A DNA stretch of 64,000 nt from Paenibacillus sp. UNC451MF. GTDB lineage: Bacteria; Bacillota; Bacilli; Paenibacillales; NBRC-103111. The notes under the pieces were generated by a model. That model saw nothing but the letters and a program-made list of their open reading frames with translations, was not told the DNA's origin and made no database searches. The stretch lies in the NCBI RefSeq assembly GCF_000686845.1, contig NZ_JMLS01000014.1:148718-212717 (forward strand). Direction: 5' to 3'. Shown here piece after piece: positions 46,046-54,248 of this stretch; the first letter of the stretch is position 1, and every line of letters starts with the position of its first letter. The translations under genes were made by a program, and so were the position numbers.

Positions 46046-46066
46046 ATGAAAATGATTCTCATTTAC
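46046..46066. promoter_or_regulatory. Fur box
   Basis: ATGAAAATGATTCTCATTTAC contains the inverted repeat AAATGA...TCATTT with the central AATGATTCTCATT, close to the Fur consensus GATAATGATTATCATT. It is placed to shut off the FhuF-like gene when iron is sufficient. Confidence 0.78.
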
Positions 46067-46282
46067 ATAATAACTATGTTCAGTAAACATGTCAATTTAT
46101 GCGGAATTCATGCTCTTCCATAAAAATACATGAAACGATTATGCTAGTCAACGCAAGTTATGGTTAACTATTACACACTTTCTATTTCAACATGAACGTT
46201 ACATTATCTCCGCTTAGAATGGGTGTCAGCAGAAGCAGCCAAGCTGCTGCTTTAACGCTGTTTTTCAGCGTTAACCGCAAAA

Positions 46283-46310
46283 AAGATGGCCCGCTTTCGC
46301 GAGCCATCTT
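46283..46310 (-). terminator. Rho-independent terminator after the peroxiredoxin gene
   Basis: AAGATGGC and GCCATCTT pair with an additional inner CG pair, followed on the minus strand by TTTTTTGCGG. It lies about 40 bp after the peroxiredoxin stop. Confidence 0.8.
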
Positions 46311-46347
46311 GTCCATTCAATCTATCTAGAGCTGCTTTCCGCTCCTC

Positions 46348-46911
46348 TTAGCCGAGCGTTTTTTCACCTTTTTTCCAGTTGGCCGGGCACATGCCGCCGG
46401 ACTGCAGCGCTTCAAGAATGCGAAGCGTTTCATCGACGCTTCTGCCGACGTTCATGTCGGTAACGACTTGGTAGCGAAGGACACCTTCAGGATCGATGAT
46501 GAACAAGCCGCGATGAGCAGCGCCTGTAGCGTCATCTAGGATACCGTAAGCTTTCGCTGTCTCCTTCTTAAAATCCGAAGCCATCGGGTAGCTGATCGGT
46601 CCGATTCCTTGCTGATCACGCGGAGTATTAATCCAAGCTCTGTGCGTATAGATGCTATCTACCGATATACCTATTACATCGCAATCCAGCTCCTGGAACT
46701 TGTCGTAGTGATCGCTGAAGGCGATAATTTCCGTCGGGCACACATAGGTGAAGTCAAATGGCCAAAAGAAGACCATGACCCAGCGGCCACGATAGTTTTC
46801 CAATGACACGTTCTCCTCCAGTGTCTCCAGATTAATAGTCGAAGGGAGATTGAACGTGGGTGCTTTCAGTCCGATTTTTACCGTTTCTGCTGCTGTTGTT
46901 GTTGTTGTCAT
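46348..46911 (-). CDS. 2-Cys peroxiredoxin (AhpC/Prx1 type)
   Basis: A 187-residue peroxidase with the peroxidatic cysteine in FDFTYVCPTEI and the resolving cysteine in GGMCPANW near the C-terminus. It reduces hydrogen peroxide and organic peroxides. AGGAGG precedes the ATG. The next genes upstream encode a glutaredoxin-like protein and a thioredoxin-reductase-like enzyme that could recycle it, so the three may form one reducing chain. Confidence 0.92.
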   Translation of the reverse strand: MTTTTTAAETVKIGLKAPTFNLPSTINLETLEENVSLENYRGRWVMVFFWPFDFTYVCPTEIIAFSDHYDKFQELDCDVIGISVDSIYTHRAWINTPRDQQGIGPISYPMASDFKKETAKAYGILDDATGAAHRGLFIIDPEGVLRYQVVTDMNVGRSVDETLRILEALQSGGMCPANWKKGEKTLG

Positions 46912-46987
46912 AGTAATTTCCTCCTAATGGGTTTTTATTTTGGTTTTTATATTTATAAATTTTAGAAGCCTAATGGGTCCTACTTGT

Positions 46988-47230
46988 TTATTGAGCCAAA
47001 GCTTTTTTAATACGGGTCGGATTCAGACCGAGGATCCTTGTTTCACCGATTACCGTTACGGGAATAGAGCTCATCCCCATCTCTTCCAACTCGTCACGGA
47101 AAGCATCATTTAAATCGATGTTGCGTTCCTCAAACGCGATATTTTGCTCCGTTAAATATTTCTTCAGTTGGCTGCAATAGGTGCAGGTTGTGCTGGAATA
47201 AACGATAACTGGGGTTGTTGTTGTAGACAT
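46988..47230 (-). CDS. Glutaredoxin-like redox protein
   Basis: An 80-residue protein with the thioredoxin fold and redox motif C-T-Y-C (16-19), plus the cis-proline segment SSIPVTVIG and a typical LGLNPTRI end. It resembles NrdH and YtfP/Grx-type small redoxins. It lies between the peroxiredoxin and reductase-like genes and could carry electrons between them. Confidence 0.87.
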   Translation of the reverse strand: MSTTTTPVIVYSSTTCTYCSQLKKYLTEQNIAFEERNIDLNDAFRDELEEMGMSSIPVTVIGETRILGLNPTRIKKALAQ

Positions 47231-47264
47231 GGACTATTCCTCCTTGGATTGTATAAGTAAATTT

Positions 47265-48188
47265 TTATTTGTACTGCGGAATCAGCTGTTCTCTGCGATG
47301 GATGAACTTGTCGACCGCCATCGCGGCGATAGCTCCGTCTGCAGCGGCGACTACCGCTTGCTTAACCGGGGAGCGACGAACTTCACCGGCTCCGAATACA
47401 CCGGCTACAGGCGACTGCATATATTCATCCAGCACCATGAAGCCGTTCTCGTCTAGCGGAACCTGATCTTGCAGGAAGTCGGTTCCCGGTTTACTGCCTG
47501 ATAGGAACACGAAGACACCATCGACTGCAAGAAGCTGCTCCTCACCGGCAGGGGATTTCACCCGAAGCCCTTCTACGTTCTGATCACCGATAATTTCCAG
47601 CGGTCTTGTTCGAAGATACACCTCGGTATTGTCCAACTGCGGGAGCGTCTCCGCCCCTTGAAGCTCATTGCGCGGCACAACAAAGTGTACCTTGGAGGCT
47701 ATTTTATTCAGCGCCAGCAATTCATCCAGCGCTTCCTCCGAATCGCCGATCACGGCGATTTCCTTGCCCTCGTAGAAGGCCCCATCGCAAGTAGCGCAGG
47801 TACTTACGCCGCGTCCTAGCAGCTTTTCCTCACCAGGAAGCATCCGGTTGCGGCCTTTGGAGCCCGTCGCCACGATAACAGCCTTAGCTTCGAACATACC
47901 GTCTGCCGTAAACACATACTTCAATTCGCCTTCCAAGTCAACCGCGGTAATGGTCGTCTGTTTAAACTCTGCTCCGAAGCTTCGAGCTTGGTCGCGAATA
48001 CGATCCAACAGCTCCTTGCCGGTAAGCTCTTCAGCAACCCCCGGGTAGTTGGCGATTTTGTGCGTCAGAGCCAAAGCACCTGTGCTAGGCGCTTTATCCA
48101 GAACCAACGTGGACAAGTGTCCCCTTGCCGTGTAGAGAGCTGCCGATGCGCCGGCAGGTCCGCCACCGATAATGATGACATCGTACAT
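47265..48188 (-). CDS. Thioredoxin-reductase-like FAD/NAD(P)H disulfide reductase
   Basis: A 307-residue flavoenzyme with the FAD loop GGGPAGASAAL, the redox-active C-A-T-C motif, an NAD(P)-binding segment IAVIGDSEEALDEL and the C-terminal FAD strand GVFGAGEVR. The classical NADPH loop GxGxxA/G reads VIGDSEEA, so coenzyme preference is uncertain. It heads the reductase/glutaredoxin/peroxiredoxin set on the minus strand and probably reduces the glutaredoxin-like protein. Confidence 0.87.
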   Translation of the reverse strand: MYDVIIIGGGPAGASAALYTARGHLSTLVLDKAPSTGALALTHKIANYPGVAEELTGKELLDRIRDQARSFGAEFKQTTITAVDLEGELKYVFTADGMFEAKAVIVATGSKGRNRMLPGEEKLLGRGVSTCATCDGAFYEGKEIAVIGDSEEALDELLALNKIASKVHFVVPRNELQGAETLPQLDNTEVYLRTRPLEIIGDQNVEGLRVKSPAGEEQLLAVDGVFVFLSGSKPGTDFLQDQVPLDENGFMVLDEYMQSPVAGVFGAGEVRRSPVKQAVVAAADGAIAAMAVDKFIHRREQLIPQYK

Positions 48189-48225
48189 ACAATCACTCCT
48201 TACAAATTCATTTCTATATTTGAAC

Positions 48226-48240
48226 TTAAACTAAATCTAA
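48226..48240. promoter_or_regulatory. PerR/Fur-like box upstream of the thioredoxin-reductase-like gene
   Basis: TTAAACTAAATCTAA reads TTAGATTTAGTTTAA on the minus strand, related to the PerR consensus TTATAATNATTATAA and to the two sites before the PerR-like gene. It would put the redox genes under peroxide control. The match is partial. Confidence 0.45.
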
Positions 48241-48394
48241 TTTGTTGATAAATGAATCATAACATGGTTGGCCCAGTCCATCATGAAGGTTTGATTAAGC
48301 TATCATGAAGATTTCATGAAGCTGCCTCCTAGACATGGAAAGGTGGATTCAGCGACAACGTCGCCAAACCCACCCTTCTATTCTATATAACCTA

Positions 48395-49144
48395 TTAATC
48401 AGCCAAGCGATACCCAACCCCACGAACGGTTTCAATATAGGTCGGGGCCTTCGGATTGTCCTTAAGCTTTTGCCTTAAGCTTTTTACATGAACGTCCACC
48501 GTGTTGCTGCCGCCGAAATATTGATCTCCCCAGACGCGGTCCATCAGCTCCTGCCTGGAAAGCACCGCGCCATCTGTCTCCAGCAAAGCTCTCAACAGAT
48601 CAAATTCGGTTTTGGTCAAATCGATGCGAACAGAACCAAGATAGGCCGCCATTCGTTTATAATCGACCATCAATTCCTTGCGCTGCACTTGATCCACCCG
48701 TTCGTCAGGAGTCCTGCCTCCGCCAAGCAGCATGGATTGAATCCGATCAAGAATCGACTCTGCTCCAGCCGCAGACCAGATCAAGGCATCATCATAAGAT
48801 GACAAGGTCGACTCCATCAGTCTCTCCGTACCTTTTACGAGCAAGATGGCTGGTGCAGCCAGCAAATGAGGACGGGCCTTCGGTTGTATCGCTTCATATG
48901 TCGCATCAACAATGAGCAGATCGATCGGCAGAGCCGTAAGCGCCTGCTCTTCCAAATGGTGGAACACCAGAACATCGTAGCACTTCGCCGTCAGTTCGCG
49001 AACCAACTCATGCAATGCATGCGGAAACGGGCTGATGATTACGATGGTATGCGTAGTGGAGCAAAAGGCTCCTATCGGCTGCCCAGCTGCAGAATCTTGT
49101 ATCGCTACGGCTGGCCACTCGTTCACTTCTCTTTGCTGCTGCAT
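48395..49144 (-). CDS. OmpR-type regulator with an atypical receiver domain
   Basis: A 249-residue protein. The C-terminal winged helix (TKTEFDLLRALLETDGAVLSRQELMDRVWG core, then NTVDVHVKSLRQKL and TYIETVRGVGYRL) is a classical OmpR/PhoB DNA-binding domain. The N-terminal half is receiver-like, with an Asp in DLLIVDAT, but lacks the usual acidic pair after the first strand (IVIISPFPHA), so normal phosphorylation is doubtful. The start at 49144 has AAAGGAG upstream and lies 22 bases inside the end of the PerR-like gene. No kinase gene is adjacent. It may sense redox or another signal together with the PerR-like protein. Confidence 0.8.
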   Translation of the reverse strand: MQQQREVNEWPAVAIQDSAAGQPIGAFCSTTHTIVIISPFPHALHELVRELTAKCYDVLVFHHLEEQALTALPIDLLIVDATYEAIQPKARPHLLAAPAILLVKGTERLMESTLSSYDDALIWSAAGAESILDRIQSMLLGGGRTPDERVDQVQRKELMVDYKRMAAYLGSVRIDLTKTEFDLLRALLETDGAVLSRQELMDRVWGDQYFGGSNTVDVHVKSLRQKLKDNPKAPTYIETVRGVGYRLAD

Positions 49145-49518
49145 GAAGGGCACACTCCTTTGAGCAAAATATGTTCTTCCTCCACAACGTAACCGGTCTC
49201 TTCCGCAACCGAACGCTGCCACTCGGCCGGCACATGCGTGAACACTTCATCAACCTTACCGCATACACGACAAACGATGTGCTGATGATCCTCCGTGCGG
49301 GAATCGTAACGGCTTGCATCGCCTTCCAGCTTCAATTCTCGAATTAGGCCTTCCTCGGTCAAATATCGCAAGGAATTATATGTTGTCGCATAGGCGAATT
49401 GGTGTCCTCGTTTATTCAATCGGTCGATAATTTCAGCAGCGGTTGGATGATCTGTGCTCTCCATTACTATTTCATAGATCGCTTTTCGCTGGGGTGTCAG
49501 CTGTCCTTTTCTGCTCAT
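49123..49518 (-). CDS. Fur-family regulator, probably PerR-like
   Basis: A 131-residue repressor with an N-terminal winged helix (QRKAIYEIVMESTDHPTAAEI core, YATTYNSLRYLTEEGL) and a metal-binding dimerisation half containing HQHIVCRVC and a second CPSC pair for a structural zinc. The redox genes downstream and PerR-type boxes in its own promoter favour a peroxide sensor over an iron sensor. The start is set at 49518, with GGAGG eight bases upstream. The gene overlaps the following regulator gene. Confidence 0.85.
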   Translation of the reverse strand: MSRKGQLTPQRKAIYEIVMESTDHPTAAEIIDRLNKRGHQFAYATTYNSLRYLTEEGLIRELKLEGDASRYDSRTEDHQHIVCRVCGKVDEVFTHVPAEWQRSVAEETGYVVEEEHILLKGVCPSCSSKEK

Positions 49519-49547
49519 GATCATTTCCTCCGGTACTCGTATTATAT

Positions 49548-49581
49548 TTAGATTAATTCTAATATTAAACTTAGTCTAAGT
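49548..49581. promoter_or_regulatory. Two PerR/Fur-like palindromes before the PerR-like gene
   Basis: TTAGATTAATTCTAA (49548-49562) is close to the PerR box. ACTTAGTCTAAGT (49569-49581) is a perfect palindrome around a central T. Both lie 30-65 bp upstream of the start codon, suggesting autoregulation. Confidence 0.6.
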
Positions 49582-49612
49582 CAATATATAAGAACTACCG
49601 GACCAGAAATAA

Positions 49613-49691
49613 ACAAAAAAGCAGTGCCTTAAAGCAGCCTGCCCCATTGAGCTATCTGACATTCGTCAGGACTGCTCCATTTTTTATACTA
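49613..49691 (-). terminator. Probable terminator of the arsenic operon
   Basis: On the minus strand GAGCAGT and ACTGC bracket an inner CTGAC-GAAT-GTCAG hairpin, and TTTTTTG follows. The outer loop is long, so the call is moderate. Confidence 0.5.
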
Positions 49692-49728
49692 CATCTCTAA
49701 TCTAAGTATGTTGTTCCATTAAGTAGTG

Positions 49729-50196
49729 CTATTTTTTATTCCAAGAGATAAATTCAATGTTCACAGGTTCCGAAGGCGTTGTACAGCATAGCGAAAGATC
49801 CCTAGCTTCTCCTGCAGATTCGAACTCCGAATCCTCTTTCGTATAAAAAATCTCCCACGCATTCCCATCCGGATCATATATCCAAACTTTATCCTGAACG
49901 GCATAGCAGCAGGTCGTATTCATTTCATCAATAAGTAGAAGCCCCGACTGACGCAAGCGCTCTCCTATCGCCAGCACCTCACTTGTGTCGTTCACCTGAA
50001 AGCCAAGGTGATTTAGTACCCCTTCCTTTGCAAAAGGCCTTATATTTAAGGAAAAATGTAGTGCAGGGTCATCCAGCTCAAACTTGGCGTAATTATTCTT
50101 AACCTTGGTTGGCTCCGTTCCAAAAAAAGCACGATAAAACTCCAATGACTTTGTTAAATCGCTACAATTTAAAGCTACATGCATCCGTTTAATCAT
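49729..50196 (-). CDS. arsI: ArsI-type vicinal-oxygen-chelate protein (C-As lyase/CadI family)
   Basis: A 155-residue protein of the ArsI/CadI family. It has the two-repeat glyoxalase-like fold, starting MHVALNCSDLTKSLEFYRAFFG, with the metal residues His in LNHLGFQV and Glu in GNAWEIF. The vicinal Cys pair in NTTCCYAV is needed to hold trivalent organoarsenicals in ArsI. ArsI enzymes cleave the carbon-arsenic bond of methyl- or aryl-arsenite. It is the last gene of the operon, 12 bp after arsC. Confidence 0.85.
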   Translation of the reverse strand: MIKRMHVALNCSDLTKSLEFYRAFFGTEPTKVKNNYAKFELDDPALHFSLNIRPFAKEGVLNHLGFQVNDTSEVLAIGERLRQSGLLLIDEMNTTCCYAVQDKVWIYDPDGNAWEIFYTKEDSEFESAGEARDLSLCCTTPSEPVNIEFISWNKK

Positions 50197-50208
50197 AGAT
50201 TCTCCTCC

Positions 50209-50634
50209 TTATTTGCCCTCATTCACAAATTTTTCGATTCTCCATCGAATAGCATCACGAACCTCACGGAATTTCGCCATAATTTCTTCTTCCATTCCCT
50301 GCGCTTGAGCCGGATCCTCGAATCCCCAGTGCCACTTCACAACGCTTCGATTGGAGATGACGGGACAATGCTCATCCGCATGCCCGCAGAGTGTAATCAC
50401 ATAATTCGCGCGGCTCAACAACTCAGGGTCAATCACATTGGACGTATTACCGCTAATATCAATACCTATCTCACTCATGACCTTCATCGCTCTCGGGTTC
50501 AATCCGTGCGCTTCCAGACCTGCGCTTTTCACCTCGTACTTATCTCCTGCGAGTGCATGTAACAAACCGTCTGCGATTTGGCTTCTACATGAATTTCCAG
50601 TGCATAAAAAATATACGAAAGGCTTGCTCTCCAT
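50209..50634 (-). CDS. arsC: Arsenate reductase, thioredoxin-coupled low-molecular-weight phosphatase type
   Basis: A 141-residue enzyme with the P-loop CTGNSCRS (10-17) and the redox cysteine pair in [11 protein letters not shown], matching the thioredoxin-linked ArsC of Gram-positive bacteria. It reduces arsenate to arsenite for export by ArsB, encoded 37 bp upstream. Confidence 0.93.
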   Translation of the reverse strand: MESKPFVYFLCTGNSCRSQIADGLLHALAGDKYEVKSAGLEAHGLNPRAMKVMSEIGIDISGNTSNVIDPELLSRANYVITLCGHADEHCPVISNRSVVKWHWGFEDPAQAQGMEEEIMAKFREVRDAIRWRIEKFVNEGK

Positions 50635-50671
50635 AATGAATTCCTCCTTTTAAATATTAAAAGCTCTGCTC

Positions 50672-52084
50672 CTAAGCCCTTTGCTCATCTCTACTTGACG
50701 CTTTGTGACCCACAAGCAATCGGATTAGACCAACGATCATGGCCGTAACTATCGCTATCCCTGCAATCCATAACCAAACATTCGGATTGCCGACCTGAAT
50801 CCAATAAAGCCATATATAAAGGGCTGCAAGCGTAATAAAAAGCGTTGGAACCGTCAGGATCATACCGATTTTAAAATAATAGCCCCAACTAATTTGAACC
50901 CCCTTACGGGATAAGACGTGCAGCCAGAGCAGCGTAGCCAAAGATCCGATCGGTGTAATTTTGGGACCAAGGTCAGATCCGATTATGTTCGCATAGATAA
51001 GGGCCTCGCGCAGAACGCCTTGTGTCCCTGTTCCTTGAATAGCCAAGGCATCGATCATTACAGTCGGCATGTTATTCATGATGGAGGATAAGATAGCCGC
51101 TATAAAACCAGTACCCAATGTAGCCGCGAACAGCCCCTGATTAGCTATCCACTGGATAACGCCACCTAGTCCATCCGTCAGACCGACGTTGCGCAGCCCA
51201 TAAACAACCACATACATGCCAATAGAGAAAATAACAACAGCCCATGGGGCCTCCTTAAGCAGCTTCTTCGTATGAATGACCGGGCTTTTGCGGGCGGCGA
51301 TTAAGAGCATAATAGCAGCAGCCCCTGCAATCATTGACACCGGAACAGCAAAAAGCTCGCTAAAGAAATAAGCTACCAGCAAGACAGCAAGAATTATCCA
51401 GGACAATTTAAACAAACCTTTGTCTTTAATCGCATCAGCCGGCTTTTTCAAATGAGAAGTGGGATACGATGAAGGAATGCTTTTGCGAAAATACAAATAC
51501 AGCACCAACAAGCTAGCCAGAATCGAGAAAAAGTTGGGAATCAGCATACGGCTGGCGTATTCCACAAATCCGATGTCAAAATAATCTGCTGACACGATAT
51601 TAACCAGATTGCTAACGACAAGGGGAAGCGAGGCCGTATCCGCAATAAAACCGCTAGCCATAATAAAAGGAAGCACCTTGTGCTCATCAAACTTTAACGC
51701 TCTGACCATGGCCAGAACGATCGGAGTTATAATCAGTGCGGCTCCATCATTGGCAAACAACGCGGCAACTGCCGCTCCAAGCAAAATCAGATAAACAAAC
51801 ATGAGCGTTCCATTGCCTCGCGCTCTTCGTGCCATATGCAGCGCTGCCCACTCAAAAAATCCGATCTCATCTAGCACGAGGGAAATAAAAATTATCGCTA
51901 CAAAAGCTAGGGTAGCATTCCACACTATGCCGGCAACCGTACCCACATCCGCAAAGCTAACGATGCCGCAAAGCAAGGCCAATACGGCTCCTCCGGCTGC
52001 AGACCAGCCGATATTCAATCCCCCAGGCTGCCAAATGACCAACGTCAAAGTCAATGCAAAAATAATAATCGCAAGGATGACCAT
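50672..52084 (-). CDS. arsB: ArsB-type arsenite efflux transporter
   Basis: A 470-residue membrane protein with about 11-12 helices and ArsB/NhaD-like (ion transporter superfamily) features, such as [16 protein letters not shown] and the [14 protein letters not shown] re-entrant segment. It exports arsenite from the cell. GGGGAG precedes the ATG. It starts 15 bp after arsR. Confidence 0.92.
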   Translation of the reverse strand: MVILAIIIFALTLTLVIWQPGGLNIGWSAAGGAVLALLCGIVSFADVGTVAGIVWNATLAFVAIIFISLVLDEIGFFEWAALHMARRARGNGTLMFVYLILLGAAVAALFANDGAALIITPIVLAMVRALKFDEHKVLPFIMASGFIADTASLPLVVSNLVNIVSADYFDIGFVEYASRMLIPNFFSILASLLVLYLYFRKSIPSSYPTSHLKKPADAIKDKGLFKLSWIILAVLLVAYFFSELFAVPVSMIAGAAAIMLLIAARKSPVIHTKKLLKEAPWAVVIFSIGMYVVVYGLRNVGLTDGLGGVIQWIANQGLFAATLGTGFIAAILSSIMNNMPTVMIDALAIQGTGTQGVLREALIYANIIGSDLGPKITPIGSLATLLWLHVLSRKGVQISWGYYFKIGMILTVPTLFITLAALYIWLYWIQVGNPNVWLWIAGIAIVTAMIVGLIRLLVGHKASSRDEQRA

Positions 52085-52099
52085 GATAAGCTCCCCATC

Positions 52100-52408
52100 C
52101 TACTCGCAGCAGTTATTCTTAGTGTGTTGATCTTGAAGCGACGGAAGGTGCTCTATTAAGACTCTAATATATGGTGGGAGCTCTGCTTTCAAGGAATAAT
52201 AAATCCACTGTCCCTTCCTGTTTTCGTTGACAATGCCTCCATCCTTTAATTTACGTAAATGCTGACTGATCCCGGGCTGGGAGATCCCAATAAAATCAAC
52301 GATTTCGCAGACACAAAGCTCCTGATCCTTAATAAGAGCTACAATCGTCAACCGGGTTTTATCACTCAAAAGCTTGAGCGTTTCTGATATTTCTTGAATC
52401 TGATCCAT
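52100..52408 (-). CDS. arsR: ArsR-family arsenic-responsive repressor
   Basis: A 102-residue repressor. The winged helix has the metal-sensing pair in ELCVCEIVDF, followed by the recognition helix SQPGISQHLRKL. A C-terminal NNCCE could add another thiol ligand. The start at 52408 has AAGGAG upstream; the longer frame (from 52462) would run through the operator. It releases its operator when arsenite binds, derepressing the four-gene operon. Confidence 0.92.
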   Translation of the reverse strand: MDQIQEISETLKLLSDKTRLTIVALIKDQELCVCEIVDFIGISQPGISQHLRKLKDGGIVNENRKGQWIYYSLKAELPPYIRVLIEHLPSLQDQHTKNNCCE

Positions 52409-52455
52409 TTGGGCGTTCTCCTTCTCAGATGTAATCGTTGAAATCATTATATAAT

Positions 52456-52487
52456 CATTCACTTATATAATCAATTACTTATATAAA
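52456..52487. promoter_or_regulatory. Tandem ArsR operator repeats
   Basis: CATTCACTTATATAAT and CAATTACTTATATAAA are two adjacent 16-base direct repeats with a shared ACTTATATAA core, just upstream of arsR. This layout resembles ArsR operators in other Bacillales. The sites overlap the likely promoter. Confidence 0.65.
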
Positions 52488-52566
52488 ATTTTTACAGCAA
52501 AAAAGGCCGAACAGGACTCCGTCCCCGCTCAACCTTTTATTTGTTCAACATCATATAATAAACGAA

Positions 52567-53283
52567 TTACTGCGCGGTCTTATAGACCCTTCCAGCATTC
52601 GGACCAGGTGTGCTGAAACACTCCTTGCGAGCAGCACAAACCGTGTTTTTATGCTGCTTTGCGTTATACATCGCATGATCAGCATCATTAATGAAGTCAC
52701 GCAGTGTACGATAATCACCCTCGAAAACCGCCAGACCTATACTCACAGTGACAGCCAAATCACCGTATTCTCCTGCTTGAACATACCGCTTCTCTACTCG
52801 AGAGCGAATACGCTCAGCAACCTCTTCACCCTCCACCGCATCAAGTCCTGGCAGCATAAGGGCAAATTCTTCTCCGCCCCAGCGGCCGATGGTATCCGAT
52901 TTTCGTACCGAGCTTTGTAGACAAGCGGCAACCTCATGCAGCACCTGATCGCCGATCAGATGACCGTATTTCGTGTTAAAGCCGCGAAAGTCATCAATAT
53001 CAATGACCGCAAGCGTAAGCTTGTCTTTGGTTCGTTGTGCCGTGCTGAAGCTGTGTTCAAGCTTGCGAAACAAGAATCGCCGATTATACAAGCCCGTGCC
53101 ATCATCGATGATACTGAGCTCATACCAGCGAACGCACATAAGCGTTAGGAGAGCACTTGTGCTAAACATGAGCAGCAGAGCGGCTCCTATCCCGTATATC
53201 CCCTGCTTTTGCAAATAAAAAGCAATAATCCATATGGCGGAATTAGCCGCCGCGCCGAGTACTACAAGGGTTTTCTTTGGCAT
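52567..53283 (-). CDS. Membrane diguanylate cyclase (GGDEF protein)
   Basis: A 238-residue protein. Two membrane helices (about 7-24 and 30-50) precede a GGDEF domain with catalytic motif GGEEF in GRWGGEEFALML. An intact inhibitory I-site, RKSD, lies five residues before it. It should make cyclic di-GMP and be feedback-inhibited. The start at 53283 lies nine bases after GTAGG; an ATG nine bases earlier is too close. Its neighbour upstream is another GGDEF protein, so the pair may share signalling. Confidence 0.88.
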   Translation of the reverse strand: MPKKTLVVLGAAANSAIWIIAFYLQKQGIYGIGAALLLMFSTSALLTLMCVRWYELSIIDDGTGLYNRRFLFRKLEHSFSTAQRTKDKLTLAVIDIDDFRGFNTKYGHLIGDQVLHEVAACLQSSVRKSDTIGRWGGEEFALMLPGLDAVEGEEVAERIRSRVEKRYVQAGEYGDLAVTVSIGLAVFEGDYRTLRDFINDADHAMYNAKQHKNTVCAARKECFSTPGPNAGRVYKTAQ

Positions 53284-53305
53284 ACAACACATCCTACAAC
53301 AAGGT

Positions 53306-53941
53306 TTAGCGGTCGTACTTTCGGATCAAGTCCGTCAAGGCTTCACGGAACAATATGGATTCTTTCTTCTTCAGCTTCTCCGCTAAGGTCTTCAGCTGAC
53401 GAACCATTGTTGCAGGATAATAACAGGTCTTCATGACCATTTCTTCATTTGGCGGCAGAGAAACCTGGTTCCTTCCGGCTTCCTTCGCCGACATCAAAGC
53501 CGCATTCGCAGCACGCATTAAAGCATTTTCATCCTTGGCATCCCGTGGGTACTGGGCAATTCCTACCGTGACGCTGATGTCCGGAGCCTCATCAACCGAG
53601 GGGAGATGGAACCGGTCTCTGGAGGCTTGTACAGCAGCACGCACCGATTCCATCTTCAAAAAGCCCTGCTCCAGGCTGTAATCCGCCAGCATCACCGCGA
53701 ATTCATCCCCCGATACCCGGAATACCACGGTTTCCGACGTCTCTTCCTTTAAAATATCAGCGATTGTTTTCAATACATGATCTCCAATGTCATGACCGAA
53801 CAGAGTATTGATCTCCATGAAATGATCTACATCAATAAGCGCTAGTGCAACACCCTCGCATTCTTTGGTCGTCTGCTTTAATTGAAGCTCCAGTGCTTCA
53901 CGATTGCTTAATCCGGTCATTACATCCTGCCTGCTCTTCAT
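53306..53941 (-). CDS. GGDEF-domain protein with C-terminal ribbon-helix-helix-like segment
   Basis: A 211-residue cytoplasmic protein. The GGDEF domain (about 6-160) has SGDEF in place of GGDEF and no RxxD I-site, so activity may be low or lost; it might bind nucleotide instead. The last ~45 residues (KTCYYPATMVRQLKTLAEKLKKKESILFREALTDLI in outline: a short strand then two helices) look like a ribbon-helix-helix DNA-binding unit of CopG/Arc type. The core KTCYYPATMVRQL is the likely strand and first helix. It ends 22 bp before the membrane cyclase gene begins. Confidence 0.75.
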   Translation of the reverse strand: MKSRQDVMTGLSNREALELQLKQTTKECEGVALALIDVDHFMEINTLFGHDIGDHVLKTIADILKEETSETVVFRVSGDEFAVMLADYSLEQGFLKMESVRAAVQASRDRFHLPSVDEAPDISVTVGIAQYPRDAKDENALMRAANAALMSAKEAGRNQVSLPPNEEMVMKTCYYPATMVRQLKTLAEKLKKKESILFREALTDLIRKYDR

Positions 53942-54064
53942 ATACCCACATCCCTATAAAAAATTATATATATAATATTATATATAGATATATACATGTA
54001 AAATATGGAAATGTGAATCAAGTCTTTATAAGCCATTCGCAAATTCATGATGTCCACCCCATTA

Positions 54065-54093
54065 TTGACAAATTTCATTGACATACTTATAAT
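54065..54093 (+). promoter_or_regulatory. Consensus sigma-A promoter before the MFS gene
   Basis: TTGACA (54065-54070) and TATAAT (54088-54093) are both perfect and exactly 17 bases apart. Transcription should begin near 54100, leaving a leader of about 150 nt before the MFS start codon. Confidence 0.85.
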
Positions 54094-54121
54094 TGTTATA
54101 GCAACTATTAATGAAGCCGAC

Positions 54122-54166
54122 TACTTCTATGAAGTAATTTCACATCCCCCGTGAAATTACTTTTTT
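54122..54166 (+). promoter_or_regulatory. Leader attenuator: terminator hairpin with possible competing stem
   Basis: AAGTAATTTCAC (54132-54143) and GTGAAATTACTT (54151-54162) form a perfect 12-bp stem followed by a T-run, a terminator placed between promoter and coding region. A shorter stem TACTTC-TAT-GAAGTA (54122-54136) overlaps its left arm by five bases and could compete. Expression of the MFS gene would need readthrough. No known riboswitch motif was recognised; a small RNA ending here is the alternative. Confidence 0.6.
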
Positions 54167-54248
54167 CTTGCTTTGTATAGCTTTTAGGCTGATGAATAAC
54201 CTACCCGACATCAGACACAATAAACATAAGAAAGAAGCGATCATCTCT

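Larger units (their letters stand above)
45979..46347. other. Intergenic region between the FhuF-like and peroxiredoxin genes
   Basis: This 369-bp stretch has no gene. It contains the Fur box at the FhuF side, an AT-rich stretch, an AACGCTG-TTTTT-CAGCGTT hairpin around 46255-46273, and the peroxiredoxin terminator at 46283-46310. Nothing else was recognised. Confidence 0.6.
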
